Origin: BQJU01 sp964015035 | GTDB lineage: Bacteria > Bacteroidota > Bacteroidia > Chitinophagales > Saprospiraceae | Length of the DNA: 64,000 bases | Assembly (NCBI GenBank): GCA_964015035.1 | Contig: CAXHCA010000009.1 | Span: 19,632 to 83,631 of the forward strand | Direction of reading: 5' to 3' | Part shown: positions 19,113-28,168 of the stretch, piece after piece | Position numbering within the stretch: the first letter of the stretch is position 1 | How the letters are laid out: each line of letters starts with the position of its first letter | Translations under genes and position numbers: made by a program | Notes under the pieces: generated by a model | Seen by the model: the letters and a program-made list of their open reading frames with translations, nothing else | What the model was told of the DNA's origin: nothing | Databases searched by the model: none

Positions 19113-20105
19113 CTAAACCGCCAGCACCGCTGCCCAAACGCGATCATCCACCTCCACGCCTTCTCTCAATTGCTGCTGCCGAATCTGAAAAGAACGCTCG
19201 CTGGGATAACGGACGGCTTGGTCTTGCGCCGGAGATTTTTTGATGTATTGCAGCAGTTCCTGAGACATTGCCAAAATGGTACTTTTGCTCATCAATCCTT
19301 CGGGCTTGAGACAAATAAAAACCTGTGAAAGTCCGTACTCTGCCTCATTTCTGCCAATATCTTCCGTTGAACGGCCTTCTGAGAGCATGGCGGCAAACAT
19401 ATCCAGCAATATAGATAGACCGGAGCCTTTCCAGTAGCCAATCGAAATGGGCAACTTGCTTTCCAGAATAGCCTGCGGATCGTCGGTCAGTTCACCGGCC
19501 TGATTGACGCCACCGGGAAAGGGCAATTTGGTCCCCTCCCGCTGGTGTGTTTCCATTTTTCCGTAGGAAAATAAAGACATCGACATGTCCAACAATATCG
19601 GGTGTGGATCACCGGGCACGGAAAAAATCAACGGATTATTACCAATCCAGGGCGCTTTCCCTCCCCATACCGGCATATTGGGGGTTGTATTACTCCAACA
19701 AATACTCATATACCCTTTTTCGGCTGCCATCAAGCCGTAGTTGCCGCCGCGCATCCAGTGATTGGTATTGCGTAAAGCAACACAGCTGATCCCGTATTGG
19801 TCGGCAAGAGACATGGCTCTTTGCATCGCAAAACCCGCATTATTGGGCCCGGACCCCAGCTGGCCATCCCATTGCTCTAAAGCATTGAAGGCTTTCATTT
19901 GCTTCGGTTGGGCGTGAACATCAATGATGCCCTTGTCTATATTGCTCAAAAACAGGGTAAATCGATTGACCCCGTGCGAATTAACGCCATCCAAGGTAGC
20001 TTGCGCAAATAATCGGGCACATTCTGCTGCCGCAGCTTTGTCGAATCCTTTTTGTTGTAGCTTTTCCTGAAAGGTGCTCAATAGCTGAGTATAAGGGATT
20101 TTCAT
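19113..20105 (-). CDS. Ldh-family NAD(P)H oxidoreductase (2,3-diketo-L-gulonate reductase-like)
   Basis: 330 residues, the normal length of the malate/L-lactate dehydrogenase 2 family, which is unrelated to classical Rossmann dehydrogenases. DGVNSHGVNRF at about residues 39-49 contains the catalytic His, ALRNTNHWMRGGNYG at about 110-124 the cofactor/substrate region, and GNNPLIFSVPGD the NADH-binding turn. The SHGVNRF wording and overall pattern are closest to YiaK/DlgD (2,3-diketo-L-gulonate reductase) as I remember it; other 2-oxo-acid reductases are possible. It lies 184 bp downstream of a class III aminotransferase on the same strand. Confidence 0.85.
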   Translation of the reverse strand: MKIPYTQLLSTFQEKLQQKGFDKAAAAECARLFAQATLDGVNSHGVNRFTLFLSNIDKGIIDVHAQPKQMKAFNALEQWDGQLGSGPNNAGFAMQRAMSLADQYGISCVALRNTNHWMRGGNYGLMAAEKGYMSICWSNTTPNMPVWGGKAPWIGNNPLIFSVPGDPHPILLDMSMSLFSYGKMETHQREGTKLPFPGGVNQAGELTDDPQAILESKLPISIGYWKGSGLSILLDMFAAMLSEGRSTEDIGRNEAEYGLSQVFICLKPEGLMSKSTILAMSQELLQYIKKSPAQDQAVRYPSERSFQIRQQQLREGVEVDDRVWAAVLAV

Positions 20106-20256
20106 GTGGTATGTTTTGAGCCTTGAAATTAGATAAACTTGGCCAGAGGATCCTAAAAATTGCTTTGGGCATTGGGATTCCTCGCTCGGGTGATGTTTGC
20201 TATATCGACCATTATGCTGAATCTCATCATTTATCGACTGCCTCCGTTACATTCGG

Positions 20257-20278
20257 GCGGCACAAAAAAACGTGCCGC
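20257..20278. other. Small hairpin between aminotransferase and reductase genes
   Basis: GCGGCAC (20257-20263) and GTGCCGC (20272-20278) form a perfect 7-bp stem with an A-rich 8-base loop, 12 bp after the aminotransferase stop on the minus strand. There is no T-run on either side, so it may be only a weak terminator or a 3'-end stabilising structure. Confidence 0.4.
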
Positions 20279-20289
20279 TGCTATGCCGC

Positions 20290-21492
20290 TTAATCTTGCG
20301 TTTTCGCCCGGCCTTTCTCTATGCCCTCTAAAATAATTCCACACGCTTTGCGAATTTCGGCCTCAGTGATGATCAGCGGTGGCGCAATGCGCAATGATTT
20401 GCTGTTAAACAAAAACCAATCCGTGACCAAGCCTTCTTCCAGACAGTGTTTGATCACCCCTTGCACGAAGTCAAAATCGGGCAATTCGACGGCTAGCCAT
20501 AGTCCGGCACTTCGGACCTCCGCAATATCCGGGTGTTGCAGTAATTGCAGAAAGAGCTGTTCTTTGCTTTTAACCTGCTGAATCAAATCCGTTTCCACTA
20601 AAGTCTCCAGCGTCGCCAATGCTGCAGCGCAACTTACCGGGTGACCACCAAAGGTAGTGATATGACCGAGTATTGGATCGTGTGACAAGACCTGCATCAC
20701 CTCACGCGAAGCCACAAATGCAGCGATCGGCATACCACCGCCCATGCCCTTGGCCAGCAGTAGAATGTCCGGTACAATGCCGTATTGTTCAAACGCCCAA
20801 AGGGTGCCCGTTCGGCCATATCCCGCCTGAATTTCGTCGAGAATCAACAGGCAGCCGACTTCATCGCAACGTTGGCGGAGCTTTTTCAGGTAATCCTTTT
20901 TCGGTGTTTGCAATCCACATTCTGCCTGCACCGTTTCGACGATGACAGCAGCGGTTTTGCGGGTGATGGAGGTCAGCTCTTTTTCTTCATTGAACTCAAT
21001 ATGTCGAATGCCCGGCAACAAGGGATGAAAGGCCTGCGTGAAATCCTTGGGCCACATCAAGCTAGCCGATCCCTGGGTACTGCCGTGGTAGGCATTTTTG
21101 GCGGCAACAATCTCAGGCCGCCCCGTGTACCGCTTGGCCAGTTTCATCGCTCCTTCGGTGGCTTCGGTACCGGAATTAACAAAATAAACACTGTCCAGCA
21201 CGGCGGGCAAATGATCGGTCATCAGTTTGGCCAGTTGCACCTGTGGCGCCAGCACATACTCTCCGTAAACCATCGTGTGCAGGTAGCGATCGAGTTGCGC
21301 TTTAGCCGCCGCCACTACCTTCGGATGTCGGTGTCCCAGACTACTGACACCAATACCCGCAATGAGGTCCAGGTAGGCTTTGCCAGCGGTATCATAAAGG
21401 TACATGCCTTCCGCCCGGTCGATTTCAAGCAGGAGCGGAAAAGCACTAGTTTGAGCAAGATTTCTCAGAAAAAGTTGTCGTAAATTAGGCAT
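20290..21492 (-). CDS. Class III PLP-dependent aminotransferase (acetylornithine/ornithine type)
   Basis: 400 residues. Fold-type I class III motifs are clear: GIGVSSLGHRHP, FVNSGTEATEGAMKLA (phosphate-binding loop), KNAYHGSTQGS, LLILDEIQAGYGRTG at about 220-235 (the Asp that contacts the PLP ring nitrogen), and ILLLAKGMGGGMPIAA at about 247-262 with the Schiff-base lysine in AKG. Later come TTFGGHPVSCAA and the carboxylate-binding arginine in SLRIAPPL. It transfers an amino group from an omega-amino acid to 2-oxoglutarate; acetylornithine, ornithine or another omega-amine donor cannot be separated, and no arginine-biosynthesis neighbours are present. Confidence 0.9.
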   Translation of the reverse strand: MPNLRQLFLRNLAQTSAFPLLLEIDRAEGMYLYDTAGKAYLDLIAGIGVSSLGHRHPKVVAAAKAQLDRYLHTMVYGEYVLAPQVQLAKLMTDHLPAVLDSVYFVNSGTEATEGAMKLAKRYTGRPEIVAAKNAYHGSTQGSASLMWPKDFTQAFHPLLPGIRHIEFNEEKELTSITRKTAAVIVETVQAECGLQTPKKDYLKKLRQRCDEVGCLLILDEIQAGYGRTGTLWAFEQYGIVPDILLLAKGMGGGMPIAAFVASREVMQVLSHDPILGHITTFGGHPVSCAAALATLETLVETDLIQQVKSKEQLFLQLLQHPDIAEVRSAGLWLAVELPDFDFVQGVIKHCLEEGLVTDWFLFNSKSLRIAPPLIITEAEIRKACGIILEGIEKGRAKTQD

Positions 21493-21555
21493 AAAACAGG
21501 CTTTTGAGCCGCAAATTTAGGCTTTTGCCACCAGCTTTGCATACGCCGCCCCAAT

Positions 21556-22023
21556 CTACCGATTCCAGGCGTGTCGCCCACCGATGCTATTGGTGTTTTC
21601 CGGATTGGTTCTGGACCAGCCACCGATAAATTCGCAGGGAATATTGATTTGTCGACACAGCGCCTGAAAGGTATAGGCGTAGTTTTGGCAGATGCCTTTT
21701 TTTCGCTTTAGAGAATAACTGACTTCGCCGGCAATTTTCTCCTGAATTTCTGCTTGTCTATACCGCTTTGGTTTCTTCGCATCATTCATGCGCTTTTCCA
21801 GCAATCGGTGGTCATAGGCAATATTGCGGGCTACCCAATAGTACAGGGCCTCCACTTTTTCCTTGGGCGTCTCATAATTTTGGGTAATCTTATTGGATAA
21901 TTCCTCGACATCGTTAGCGGTAAGGTCAACAATCGCATCGTATTTCGTCCAGTTGGTTTGACCAAATACAGTGTGGCAAGTGCAAAGCAAGAGCATTGCC
22001 GAAACGGTAAGCATAAATTTCAT
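21556..22023 (-). pseudogene. Truncated secreted transglutaminase-like protein
   Basis: 155 residues from the ATG at 22023 (signal peptide MKFMLTVSAMLLLCTCHTVFGQ); an in-frame ATG 45 bp upstream is less likely. The sequence is a transglutaminase-like (papain-fold) domain: KVEALYYWVARNIAYD, then KKGICQNYAYTFQALCR with the nucleophilic Cys, then GRHAWNR with the catalytic His. It stops right after HAWN-R, where relatives continue with the strand carrying the catalytic Asp (usually W-x-x-x-D-x-T-W). None of the three downstream frames continues the domain, so the gene has lost its 3' part or been joined to unrelated sequence, and is probably inactive. Confidence 0.7.
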
Positions 22024-22102
22024 GATATTGTTGTAGAGCACGATGAATAATGTAAATAAGCTCCGCAATAATGGATCTTTTTATCAAAAATAAAAGACAA
22101 TA

Positions 22103-23077
22103 TCACCCCCAATCAAAATCGCTGACCAGCCGATCCATAAACTCATTTACGCTGGCATCAATTCCCCCCGGATGTTTTTCAAACCAGTCCACAATTTCCT
22201 TCACCCCTTGTCGGAAGGGGATCTTGGCTTCGTATTCCGGTACCAGACTCTTGATCTTGCTATTGTCAAAGATCATACTGTGGGATTTATCGCCCAACAG
22301 GCCATCGCCATATACGGGCGCATAACGGGCAACGACCTTAGAAGGCACGTGCACCAGCTTGGGTTCGACCCCCAATTCGCGCGCAAATAAATGATAAATA
22401 TTATTCCACGACAGCCATTCATCGGACGTGATTTGATATGCTTCGCCGATGGCCTCTTTCCTGCCTAAAAGGCCAACAAATCCCACTGCAAAATCCTGGT
22501 GATGGGTCAACGTCCAGATGGAAGTGCCGTCACCGATGACCACAACCGGCTGGCCCTCTTTCATACGTTGCAGGGTAGTGTATTTGCCCAACAAAGGAAT
22601 CATCGTTTGGTCATAGGTGTGGGAAGGGCGCACGATGGTGTAAGGAAACCCATTATTGCGATAAGCATCCTGCAACACCTCCTCACAGGCCATTTTGAGT
22701 CGGGAGTATTCCCAAAAGGGATTGTGCAAAGGGGTGTCTTCGGTAATGGGCAACTGCTCTGGTGGCGTCTGATAGGCGGAGGCCGAACTGATAAAAACAA
22801 ACTGCTTGGTGATACCGGCAAACAACTCAATGTCATGGTGAATGTGCTGCGGTTCAAAAGCGATCCAGTCGACGACTACGTCAAATTCGTGTCCTTTTAA
22901 GGCTTGCCTGGTAGTGGCCAGATCTCTGATGTCTGCCTGAATGGTTTTAACGCCCGCTATTTTTCTCAGGCTGGTTATACCGCGATTCAAATGGTAGAGA
23001 TCCATTCCTTTAGCAACAGCGCGTTGTGAACAAGCGGAACTAATGACCCCGGTGCCGCCAATAAATAATACTTTCAT
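22103..23077 (-). CDS. NAD-dependent epimerase/dehydratase family protein
   Basis: 324 residues, extended short-chain dehydrogenase. The nucleotide-binding motif is at the very N-terminus (LFIGGTGVISSA, a G-x-x-G-x-x-[AS] form), and the catalytic tetrad is visible as FISSASAYQ (Ser) and WEYSRLKMACEE (Y-x-x-x-K). D52-I-R-D is the adenine-contacting loop. The C-terminal half (TIVRPSHTYD, WTLTHHQDFAVGFVG, AYQITSDEWLSWNNIY) follows the pattern of sugar-nucleotide epimerases and isoflavone-reductase-like proteins common in Bacteroidota. Substrate unknown. It is divergent from the T9SS gene at 23354, with a repeat-containing regulatory gap between. Confidence 0.88.
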   Translation of the reverse strand: MKVLFIGGTGVISSACSQRAVAKGMDLYHLNRGITSLRKIAGVKTIQADIRDLATTRQALKGHEFDVVVDWIAFEPQHIHHDIELFAGITKQFVFISSASAYQTPPEQLPITEDTPLHNPFWEYSRLKMACEEVLQDAYRNNGFPYTIVRPSHTYDQTMIPLLGKYTTLQRMKEGQPVVVIGDGTSIWTLTHHQDFAVGFVGLLGRKEAIGEAYQITSDEWLSWNNIYHLFARELGVEPKLVHVPSKVVARYAPVYGDGLLGDKSHSMIFDNSKIKSLVPEYEAKIPFRQGVKEIVDWFEKHPGGIDASVNEFMDRLVSDFDWG

Positions 23078-23158
23078 GCTGAAAAGATTTTTGCTAACAA
23101 TATGGGAGGAAAACGGCAGAAACAGTTACTAATCAGCCCATTATTTCAAAAATCATCG

Positions 23159-23212
23159 TTCAAAAATTGATAGCTTTTTCAAAAATTGATAAGATTTGTT
23201 CGTTTTTTGATA
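23159..23212. promoter_or_regulatory. Direct repeats between divergent genes (possible operator)
   Basis: TTCAAAAATTGATA occurs at 23159-23172 and again at 23178-23191, 19 bp apart, and a shorter TTTTTTGATA follows at 23203-23212; a degenerate TTTCAAAAATCAT lies just upstream. The spacing is close to two helical turns. The 276-bp gap separates the minus-strand epimerase gene from a plus-strand secreted-protein gene. A regulator binding site is an inference. Confidence 0.35.
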
Positions 23213-23353
23213 CCCCTTACCTCCCGTTTCCCCGCATCTTTGTGTCGTTCACAAAAATAATTCATGCGTCCTGCCACATTGTACAATCCGGCAAGTAAGA
23301 GCCGAGTTGACCGGGACCGTCATCACCTTTCTAAAACCTTTTAAATCATTAAC

Positions 23354-24532
23354 ATGAGATCAACAATTTTACAATCTGCAACTTTATTTTATCTTTTATT
23401 AGGAACTTTTTCCACCCAGGCACAGGTAACCATTACTGCTGACAACTTCCAACGGCAAGCTGAATTTATAGATACATTTGCCGAGGTCTCCCTGACCGGG
23501 TTGAGCGTACCCACCGAGGGCGAAAATCAACTTTGGGACTATTCCGGTTTGGTTAAGATAAGTGACAACTTCAGGGACTATTTTGATGCCACAGCAGATC
23601 CTGATTTCCCCGAAGCCTTAAACCGCCGGGAGCGGGATCTGGCATTCCAAAGCTTTATCATTCATAGTGATGCCTACGAAGCTATCGATGAAAATGGATG
23701 GTATAATTACGGACGTTACATAGAAGGTATCGGACATTCCATTACCTCCATCTCTGGTGGCCCTACTGATTCTTTATTTTTTATTGAAAGCGCCGATATC
23801 TTCGAAGGTCGAATTAATCTGGTTCAATTTCCGATGACCTATCAGGATAACTGGGAGGGCACCTACATAGAGACACTGAATTTGGAGTTGAGTATTGCGG
23901 CTTTTGGCCTGAATCACACCCCTGGCGTACAGCAGCGACATATCTCTCAGACACGTGAAGTGGTGGGCTACGGCGACCTGATTATTCCCGATGAAAATGG
24001 TATGCCTTCTCCCCCAATGCAGGTCTTGCAACTGAAAGTAGCCGAAACGGCGACGGATAGCTTTTTTTTAGGTGGAGCCCCGGCACCTGATGTGTTGTTA
24101 GCTGCTTTTGGCCTTTCACAAGGTGCCACTGTAACCACTGACTTTTATGTTTTTTACAAGCCAGGCATTAACACCCCGGTTTTGGATATAGAATTCGTTG
24201 GCAACCAGGCAATCAGCTCATTTTATCACCCGGGGGCAGCAAACTTAGCTACTGCAACCAACGACGTGACGTGGGCAACCGCCAACAGTTTTCCTAATCC
24301 CATCTCTGCCGGAGAAAACCTGACCATTACCTTAAAAGAGGCTCCTGCCAAAGGGAGCGTCCTGATGATGGATGCTACCGGAAAATTGGTCAAGCAAATG
24401 AACTTCGAAAATGGGCATAGTGATCGAATAACATTATGCATTCCCGACACGGCTATTCCTGGCTTGCATCTACTACAAATTCGCGATGCTTCAGGCCAAG
24501 CAGTGGGCTTTGGGAAAGTCATGATTAAATAA
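23354..24532 (+). CDS. T9SS-exported protein of unknown function
   Basis: 392 residues. A signal peptide (MRSTILQSATLFYLLLGTFSTQAQ) is followed by about 290 residues without a recognisable catalytic motif, rich in aromatic and acidic residues and predicted beta structure. A C-terminal type IX sorting tail begins at about residue 315 (SFPNPISAGENLTITLKEAP ... GLHLLQIRDASGQAVGFGKVMIK). It should therefore cross the outer membrane via T9SS. Similar proteins of this size are common in Saprospiria without assigned roles. It is followed by a good terminator and stands alone. Confidence 0.75.
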   Translation: MRSTILQSATLFYLLLGTFSTQAQVTITADNFQRQAEFIDTFAEVSLTGLSVPTEGENQLWDYSGLVKISDNFRDYFDATADPDFPEALNRRERDLAFQSFIIHSDAYEAIDENGWYNYGRYIEGIGHSITSISGGPTDSLFFIESADIFEGRINLVQFPMTYQDNWEGTYIETLNLELSIAAFGLNHTPGVQQRHISQTREVVGYGDLIIPDENGMPSPPMQVLQLKVAETATDSFFLGGAPAPDVLLAAFGLSQGATVTTDFYVFYKPGINTPVLDIEFVGNQAISSFYHPGAANLATATNDVTWATANSFPNPISAGENLTITLKEAPAKGSVLMMDATGKLVKQMNFENGHSDRITLCIPDTAIPGLHLLQIRDASGQAVGFGKVMIK

Positions 24533-24545
24533 GCATCTCATTTTC

Positions 24546-24622
24546 TGCATCGAAAGGGGGATAAAACCGATGCATTATATCAGCGAGGTTGTCAGGAGTT
24601 ATCCGGCAACCTCCTGTTTTTT
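24546..24622 (+). terminator. Intrinsic terminator after the T9SS gene
   Basis: Two hairpins: TGCATCG (24546-24552)/CGATGCA (24568-24574), then GAGGTTG (24585-24591)/CAACCTC (24607-24613), the second followed by CTG and six T (24617-24622). Confidence 0.75.
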
Positions 24623-24684
24623 GGGAGGAACAAAATCCTTGAAATCTTCGTATTTTGCGCGGAAATAACCTGCGTTTTCATCCT

Positions 24685-26304
24685 ATGAAGTATTCCCTCT
24701 TTTTTCTCCTGCTTTGCGGCTGTTCTTCTTCCACTTTTGCCACTACTTATTACCTAGATCCGATCAACGGCAGTCTCAGCAATGATGGCTCAGCCACCAA
24801 TCCTTGGCCATCTTTAAAGGAAGTGATCGATAATAACCTGATTGAAACCTACGAATACACTCCCTTGCCTTATGATCCGGCAGGTAGTCAGTTGGTGATT
24901 AAAAATGCCGGTGCCCCCATCCATGCCGGAGATACACTGCTGTTGCGCGATGGCCTGCACGGCGAAGTGGAGATTGACCGGATGTATAATGTAGCAATCA
25001 TCACAATAATGGCCGCACCGGGGCATACTCCATTGCTGGCAAAGTTGCATCTTCGGTCGTGCCGAAACTGGCGATTGCAGGGCCTCGACATCAGCTCGGA
25101 GCCTTATAATTATTATGTCAATGACAAATTGCTTTACATAGAATCCCATAGCTGGCGGGGACCGGCTTCGCATATTGAAATTATTGGTTGCCATTTATAC
25201 AGCGGGACCAATAGTTGGGATTGGACGGCGCAAGACTGGCTGGCAAAAGTGAGCTCGGGAATTCACATCAAAGGAAACCATGTACTAGTGCAAGATAATA
25301 TACTGACCAATGTCGATATGGGCATTACGCTCGTGGGCGACAGCTGCCAGGCAATCAACAACCAGGTCATCAATTTTTCCGGAGACGGCATGCGGCCCTT
25401 GGGCGCTTATTTGCTACTGGAAGGCAACACCATCAAAAACTGCTTTGACGTAGACGACAATCACGACGACGGTATTCAATCCTTCAATCTGGGTACCTAC
25501 GATGTACACCACGTCACTATTCGCGGCAATACGATCATCAATTATGAAGATCCAAATCAACCGTTGCTGGGGCCCTTGCAGGGCATGGGCTTTTTTGACG
25601 GCCCTTACAACAATTGGATTGTGGAAAACAACGTCGTGTCTGTCAATCACTGGCACGGCATCACTTTCCTGGGGGCTTACGACTGTCAGGTGCTCAACAA
25701 TACAGTCATTGACCCCACACCCGATATTACTCCCGGTGCTTCCTGGATTCGCATTGACGATCACAAAGATGGCACGCCCAGTGCCGGTTGTGTGGTCAAA
25801 AACAACGTAGCCAACCAGTTCATCGTTGACGGCGAGATGAGCAACAATGTGGTGATCAATACCTACCCCCAATACGATGCCCATTTTCAGGCTTTCGCCG
25901 AATACAACTTCCGGCTGCTCCCCACCAGTACATTGATTGATCAGGCCGATGAGGCCTATGCCCCCAATACCGATATTTTAGGCATCAGTAGACCACAGGG
26001 ACCGGCAAGTGATATCGGTGCTTATGAATATGTATCGCCTTCCGGCAATGATGCCATTTCGCATGAAGGAAGCATTGTGTTGTATCCCAATCCGGTAACC
26101 GATGTATTGGTCATTGATTTTACTGAGTTTCAAACACCGGAGGAGGTTGTTTTGGAGATTTATAACGTACAAGGCCAATGTCTGCTTCAGCAAAAGGTCA
26201 TAAAAAACACGGCTCAGCTTTCGCTGAACATCAGCCGCTTCCCAACGGGTATTTATGTGATTTATTTTAATAGAAAAGTGCTCGGCAAGCTTGTGAAGCA
26301 GTAA
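24685..26304 (+). CDS. Secreted right-handed beta-helix protein with T9SS tail
   Basis: About 539 residues from the ATG at 24685, preferred because MKYSLFFLLLCGCSSSTFA is an export signal (possibly a lipobox ending LCGC). YYLDPINGSLSNDGSATNPWPSL is the characteristic opening of DUF1565/pectate-lyase-like parallel beta-helices. Successive coils follow, recognisable as VLVQDNILTNVDMGITL, LLLEGNTIKNCFDVDDN, VTIRGNTIINY, WIVENNVVSVNHWHGITFLG and CQVLNNTVIDPT. A T9SS sorting domain (LYPNPVTDVLVIDF ... GKLVKQ) closes the protein. Such proteins often act on polysaccharides; a DDNHDDG cluster in one coil could be a Ca-binding or catalytic site, but no lyase activity is claimed. Confidence 0.85.
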   Translation: MKYSLFFLLLCGCSSSTFATTYYLDPINGSLSNDGSATNPWPSLKEVIDNNLIETYEYTPLPYDPAGSQLVIKNAGAPIHAGDTLLLRDGLHGEVEIDRMYNVAIITIMAAPGHTPLLAKLHLRSCRNWRLQGLDISSEPYNYYVNDKLLYIESHSWRGPASHIEIIGCHLYSGTNSWDWTAQDWLAKVSSGIHIKGNHVLVQDNILTNVDMGITLVGDSCQAINNQVINFSGDGMRPLGAYLLLEGNTIKNCFDVDDNHDDGIQSFNLGTYDVHHVTIRGNTIINYEDPNQPLLGPLQGMGFFDGPYNNWIVENNVVSVNHWHGITFLGAYDCQVLNNTVIDPTPDITPGASWIRIDDHKDGTPSAGCVVKNNVANQFIVDGEMSNNVVINTYPQYDAHFQAFAEYNFRLLPTSTLIDQADEAYAPNTDILGISRPQGPASDIGAYEYVSPSGNDAISHEGSIVLYPNPVTDVLVIDFTEFQTPEEVVLEIYNVQGQCLLQQKVIKNTAQLSLNISRFPTGIYVIYFNRKVLGKLVKQ

Positions 26305-26352
26305 CTTTATGATTATCTTCGATCAACATTTGAATTTTGTCGGTTTCTGCTA

Positions 26353-26510
26353 AGTTCATGTTTGGAGCTTGCTCCTGCTGAAAACCAACATTTTAGACAC
26401 TTCGCCTTGACAAATCACATTCATCTCGGCTCAGCCAAGCCCCAGATGGTTTCTCTTTGCGAAAACCTTAAGATTCTGACTTCCAAGTAGAATCCGCTCC
26501 AAACATGGGC
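26353..26510. repeat. Dispersed inverted-repeat element, copy D
   Basis: About 158 bp. AGTTCATGTTTGGAGC pairs with GCTCCAAACATGGGC, and the interior contains TCTCGGCTCAGCCAAG, a decayed form of the family's central palindrome (from about 26423). Its outer parts (GCTTGCTCCTGCTGAAAAC near the left, TAGAATCCGC near the right) match copies E and F. It begins 49 bp after the preceding stop. Confidence 0.82.
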
Positions 26511-26579
26511 TATTGATCCAATAGTAAAAGCTTGCCAAGTTGAAAAATAATTATATCATCTGCTAAACAAGCTGATATT

Positions 26580-28136
26580 ATGGGAACTAACTTTTTTGAG
26601 ATAGAATCAAATCAACCCTTTTCAAAGAGCAAAATCTGGCAACTCAATCGTGACTTTTATCAATTTAGGGGCATCAGTGCATTTAGTGAGGACATCGTAC
26701 CGCACCATTTGACCAGCAACTCATTAGTAGGTAAAACTTATGCCGAACTTATCTTTGGCTTTTTAAGGGATCTGGCATTCAAAGGAAAAACAGATGAAAC
26801 CGTTTATATTCTGGAACTCGGTGCCGGTCATGGTCGTTTGGCTTTTCACATTCTTACGCACCTTCAAAAATTAATCCAGGCGACAAATTTAACAACCCCT
26901 CGGTTCTGCTATGTTTTAAGCGATATTGTTGAAGAAAATCTATCCTTCTTTCATAAGCATCCCCAGTTTCAAGGCTTTTACCAAAAAGGGATATTAGACC
27001 TATCTTATTTCGATGCTGCTGATAGCCAACAATTATCTCTTCGACACGCTAAAAAGTCAATTCACCTACAAGACTTGGGGCAACCAATAGTTGCCATTGC
27101 GAATTACTTTTTTGATTCAATCCCCAATGAACTGTTTCTAGTAAAGGACAAAAACATATCCAGTTGTTCTATTTCAATAAGATCAAATGAAAATCCGGAA
27201 AAATTAAACCCGGAAGAGCTGATAAAAAATTTAGAATTAACTTATCAAGAATCGCTCTCAGAAGTTCCTTTTTATGAAAACCCTATAGTAAATGAAATTC
27301 TTGAAGAATATAAACACCTGATCGCCGACACCTATTTGTTCTTTCCGGAACGCGCCATGCATTGTATCGACAATCTCAGGCGCCTTTCAACACAAGGGTT
27401 ATTATTACTGTCTATGGATAAAGGATTTCATGAAATCCATGACTTGGACCATCAAAAAGAACCCGATATTGTCACTCATGGGAGTTTTTCTATTTGGGTC
27501 AATTATCATGCCTTGGGTGCCTTCTGCAAAAAACTAGGTGGTAAAGCTTTATTCCCTTCTTTTTCAACGTTCCATCTAGAATTAGGGGCCTTAATGTTTT
27601 TAAAAGAGGGAGCGTCTTATTATCAAACAATTGGCGCTTATCAAAAATTTGTCAATGACTTTGGCCCAGATGACTTTAATAGTTTAAAGCAATTTTATTA
27701 CGCCAATATTTCAAGGTTAAACATTAAAGAAATGCTAGCTCTTTTCCGCTTGAGCAGCTATGATTCCACTTTTTTCATCAAGATGTTGCCCAGATTAAAA
27801 CAAGTAGCAAAATCGATTACCTTTAATGAACGGAAAAGAATTTCCGAGACCATGCACAATGTTTGGCAGAGGTATTTTAGCATAGGCGAAGCATTTGATT
27901 TAGCCTATGAAATTGGTGGGATTTTTTACGATTTAGGCTTCTATGATGAAGCATTGCAGTATTTCCAATTTTCCGTAAATTTACATGGTTCAAAACCAGA
28001 CATTTACTACAATATAGCGCTGAGTTATTATCAATTGAGGCAAGACAAACTATTTTTTGAGACGATACGCAAAGCGAAGGAGGAATTTCCGGAATATGAG
28101 TTGTTTAAAAACTTGGAAAACCTGGATATGCGTTGA
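26580..28136 (+). CDS. SAM-dependent methyltransferase (MidA-like) with C-terminal TPR
   Basis: 518 residues. VYILELGAGHGRLAFHIL at about 82-99 is a class I SAM-binding motif, followed by YVLSDIVEENLSFF (motif II) and VAIANYFFDSIPNELF. The last two are typical of the SAM-dependent MidA/NDUFAF7-type methyltransferase group (protein arginine methylation in mitochondria), which I give as the nearest relative. After a long helical middle part the C-terminus has a TPR-like pair of helices (GGIFYDLGFYDEALQYFQFSVNLHG, DIYYNIALSYYQLRQ). The gene is noticeably more AT-rich than the preceding ones. It is followed within 20 bp by an end fragment of the dispersed repeat. Confidence 0.75.
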   Translation: MGTNFFEIESNQPFSKSKIWQLNRDFYQFRGISAFSEDIVPHHLTSNSLVGKTYAELIFGFLRDLAFKGKTDETVYILELGAGHGRLAFHILTHLQKLIQATNLTTPRFCYVLSDIVEENLSFFHKHPQFQGFYQKGILDLSYFDAADSQQLSLRHAKKSIHLQDLGQPIVAIANYFFDSIPNELFLVKDKNISSCSISIRSNENPEKLNPEELIKNLELTYQESLSEVPFYENPIVNEILEEYKHLIADTYLFFPERAMHCIDNLRRLSTQGLLLLSMDKGFHEIHDLDHQKEPDIVTHGSFSIWVNYHALGAFCKKLGGKALFPSFSTFHLELGALMFLKEGASYYQTIGAYQKFVNDFGPDDFNSLKQFYYANISRLNIKEMLALFRLSSYDSTFFIKMLPRLKQVAKSITFNERKRISETMHNVWQRYFSIGEAFDLAYEIGGIFYDLGFYDEALQYFQFSVNLHGSKPDIYYNIALSYYQLRQDKLFFETIRKAKEEFPEYELFKNLENLDMR

Positions 28137-28153
28137 TTTGTTGGTCAATACCT

Positions 28154-28166
28154 AAGTGCATGTTTG
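28154..28166. repeat. End fragment of the dispersed element, copy J
   Basis: AAGTGCATGTTTG, the terminal sequence of the family, with no matching partner nearby. It sits in the 32-bp gap between two convergent stop codons. Confidence 0.55.
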
Positions 28167-28168
28167 CC

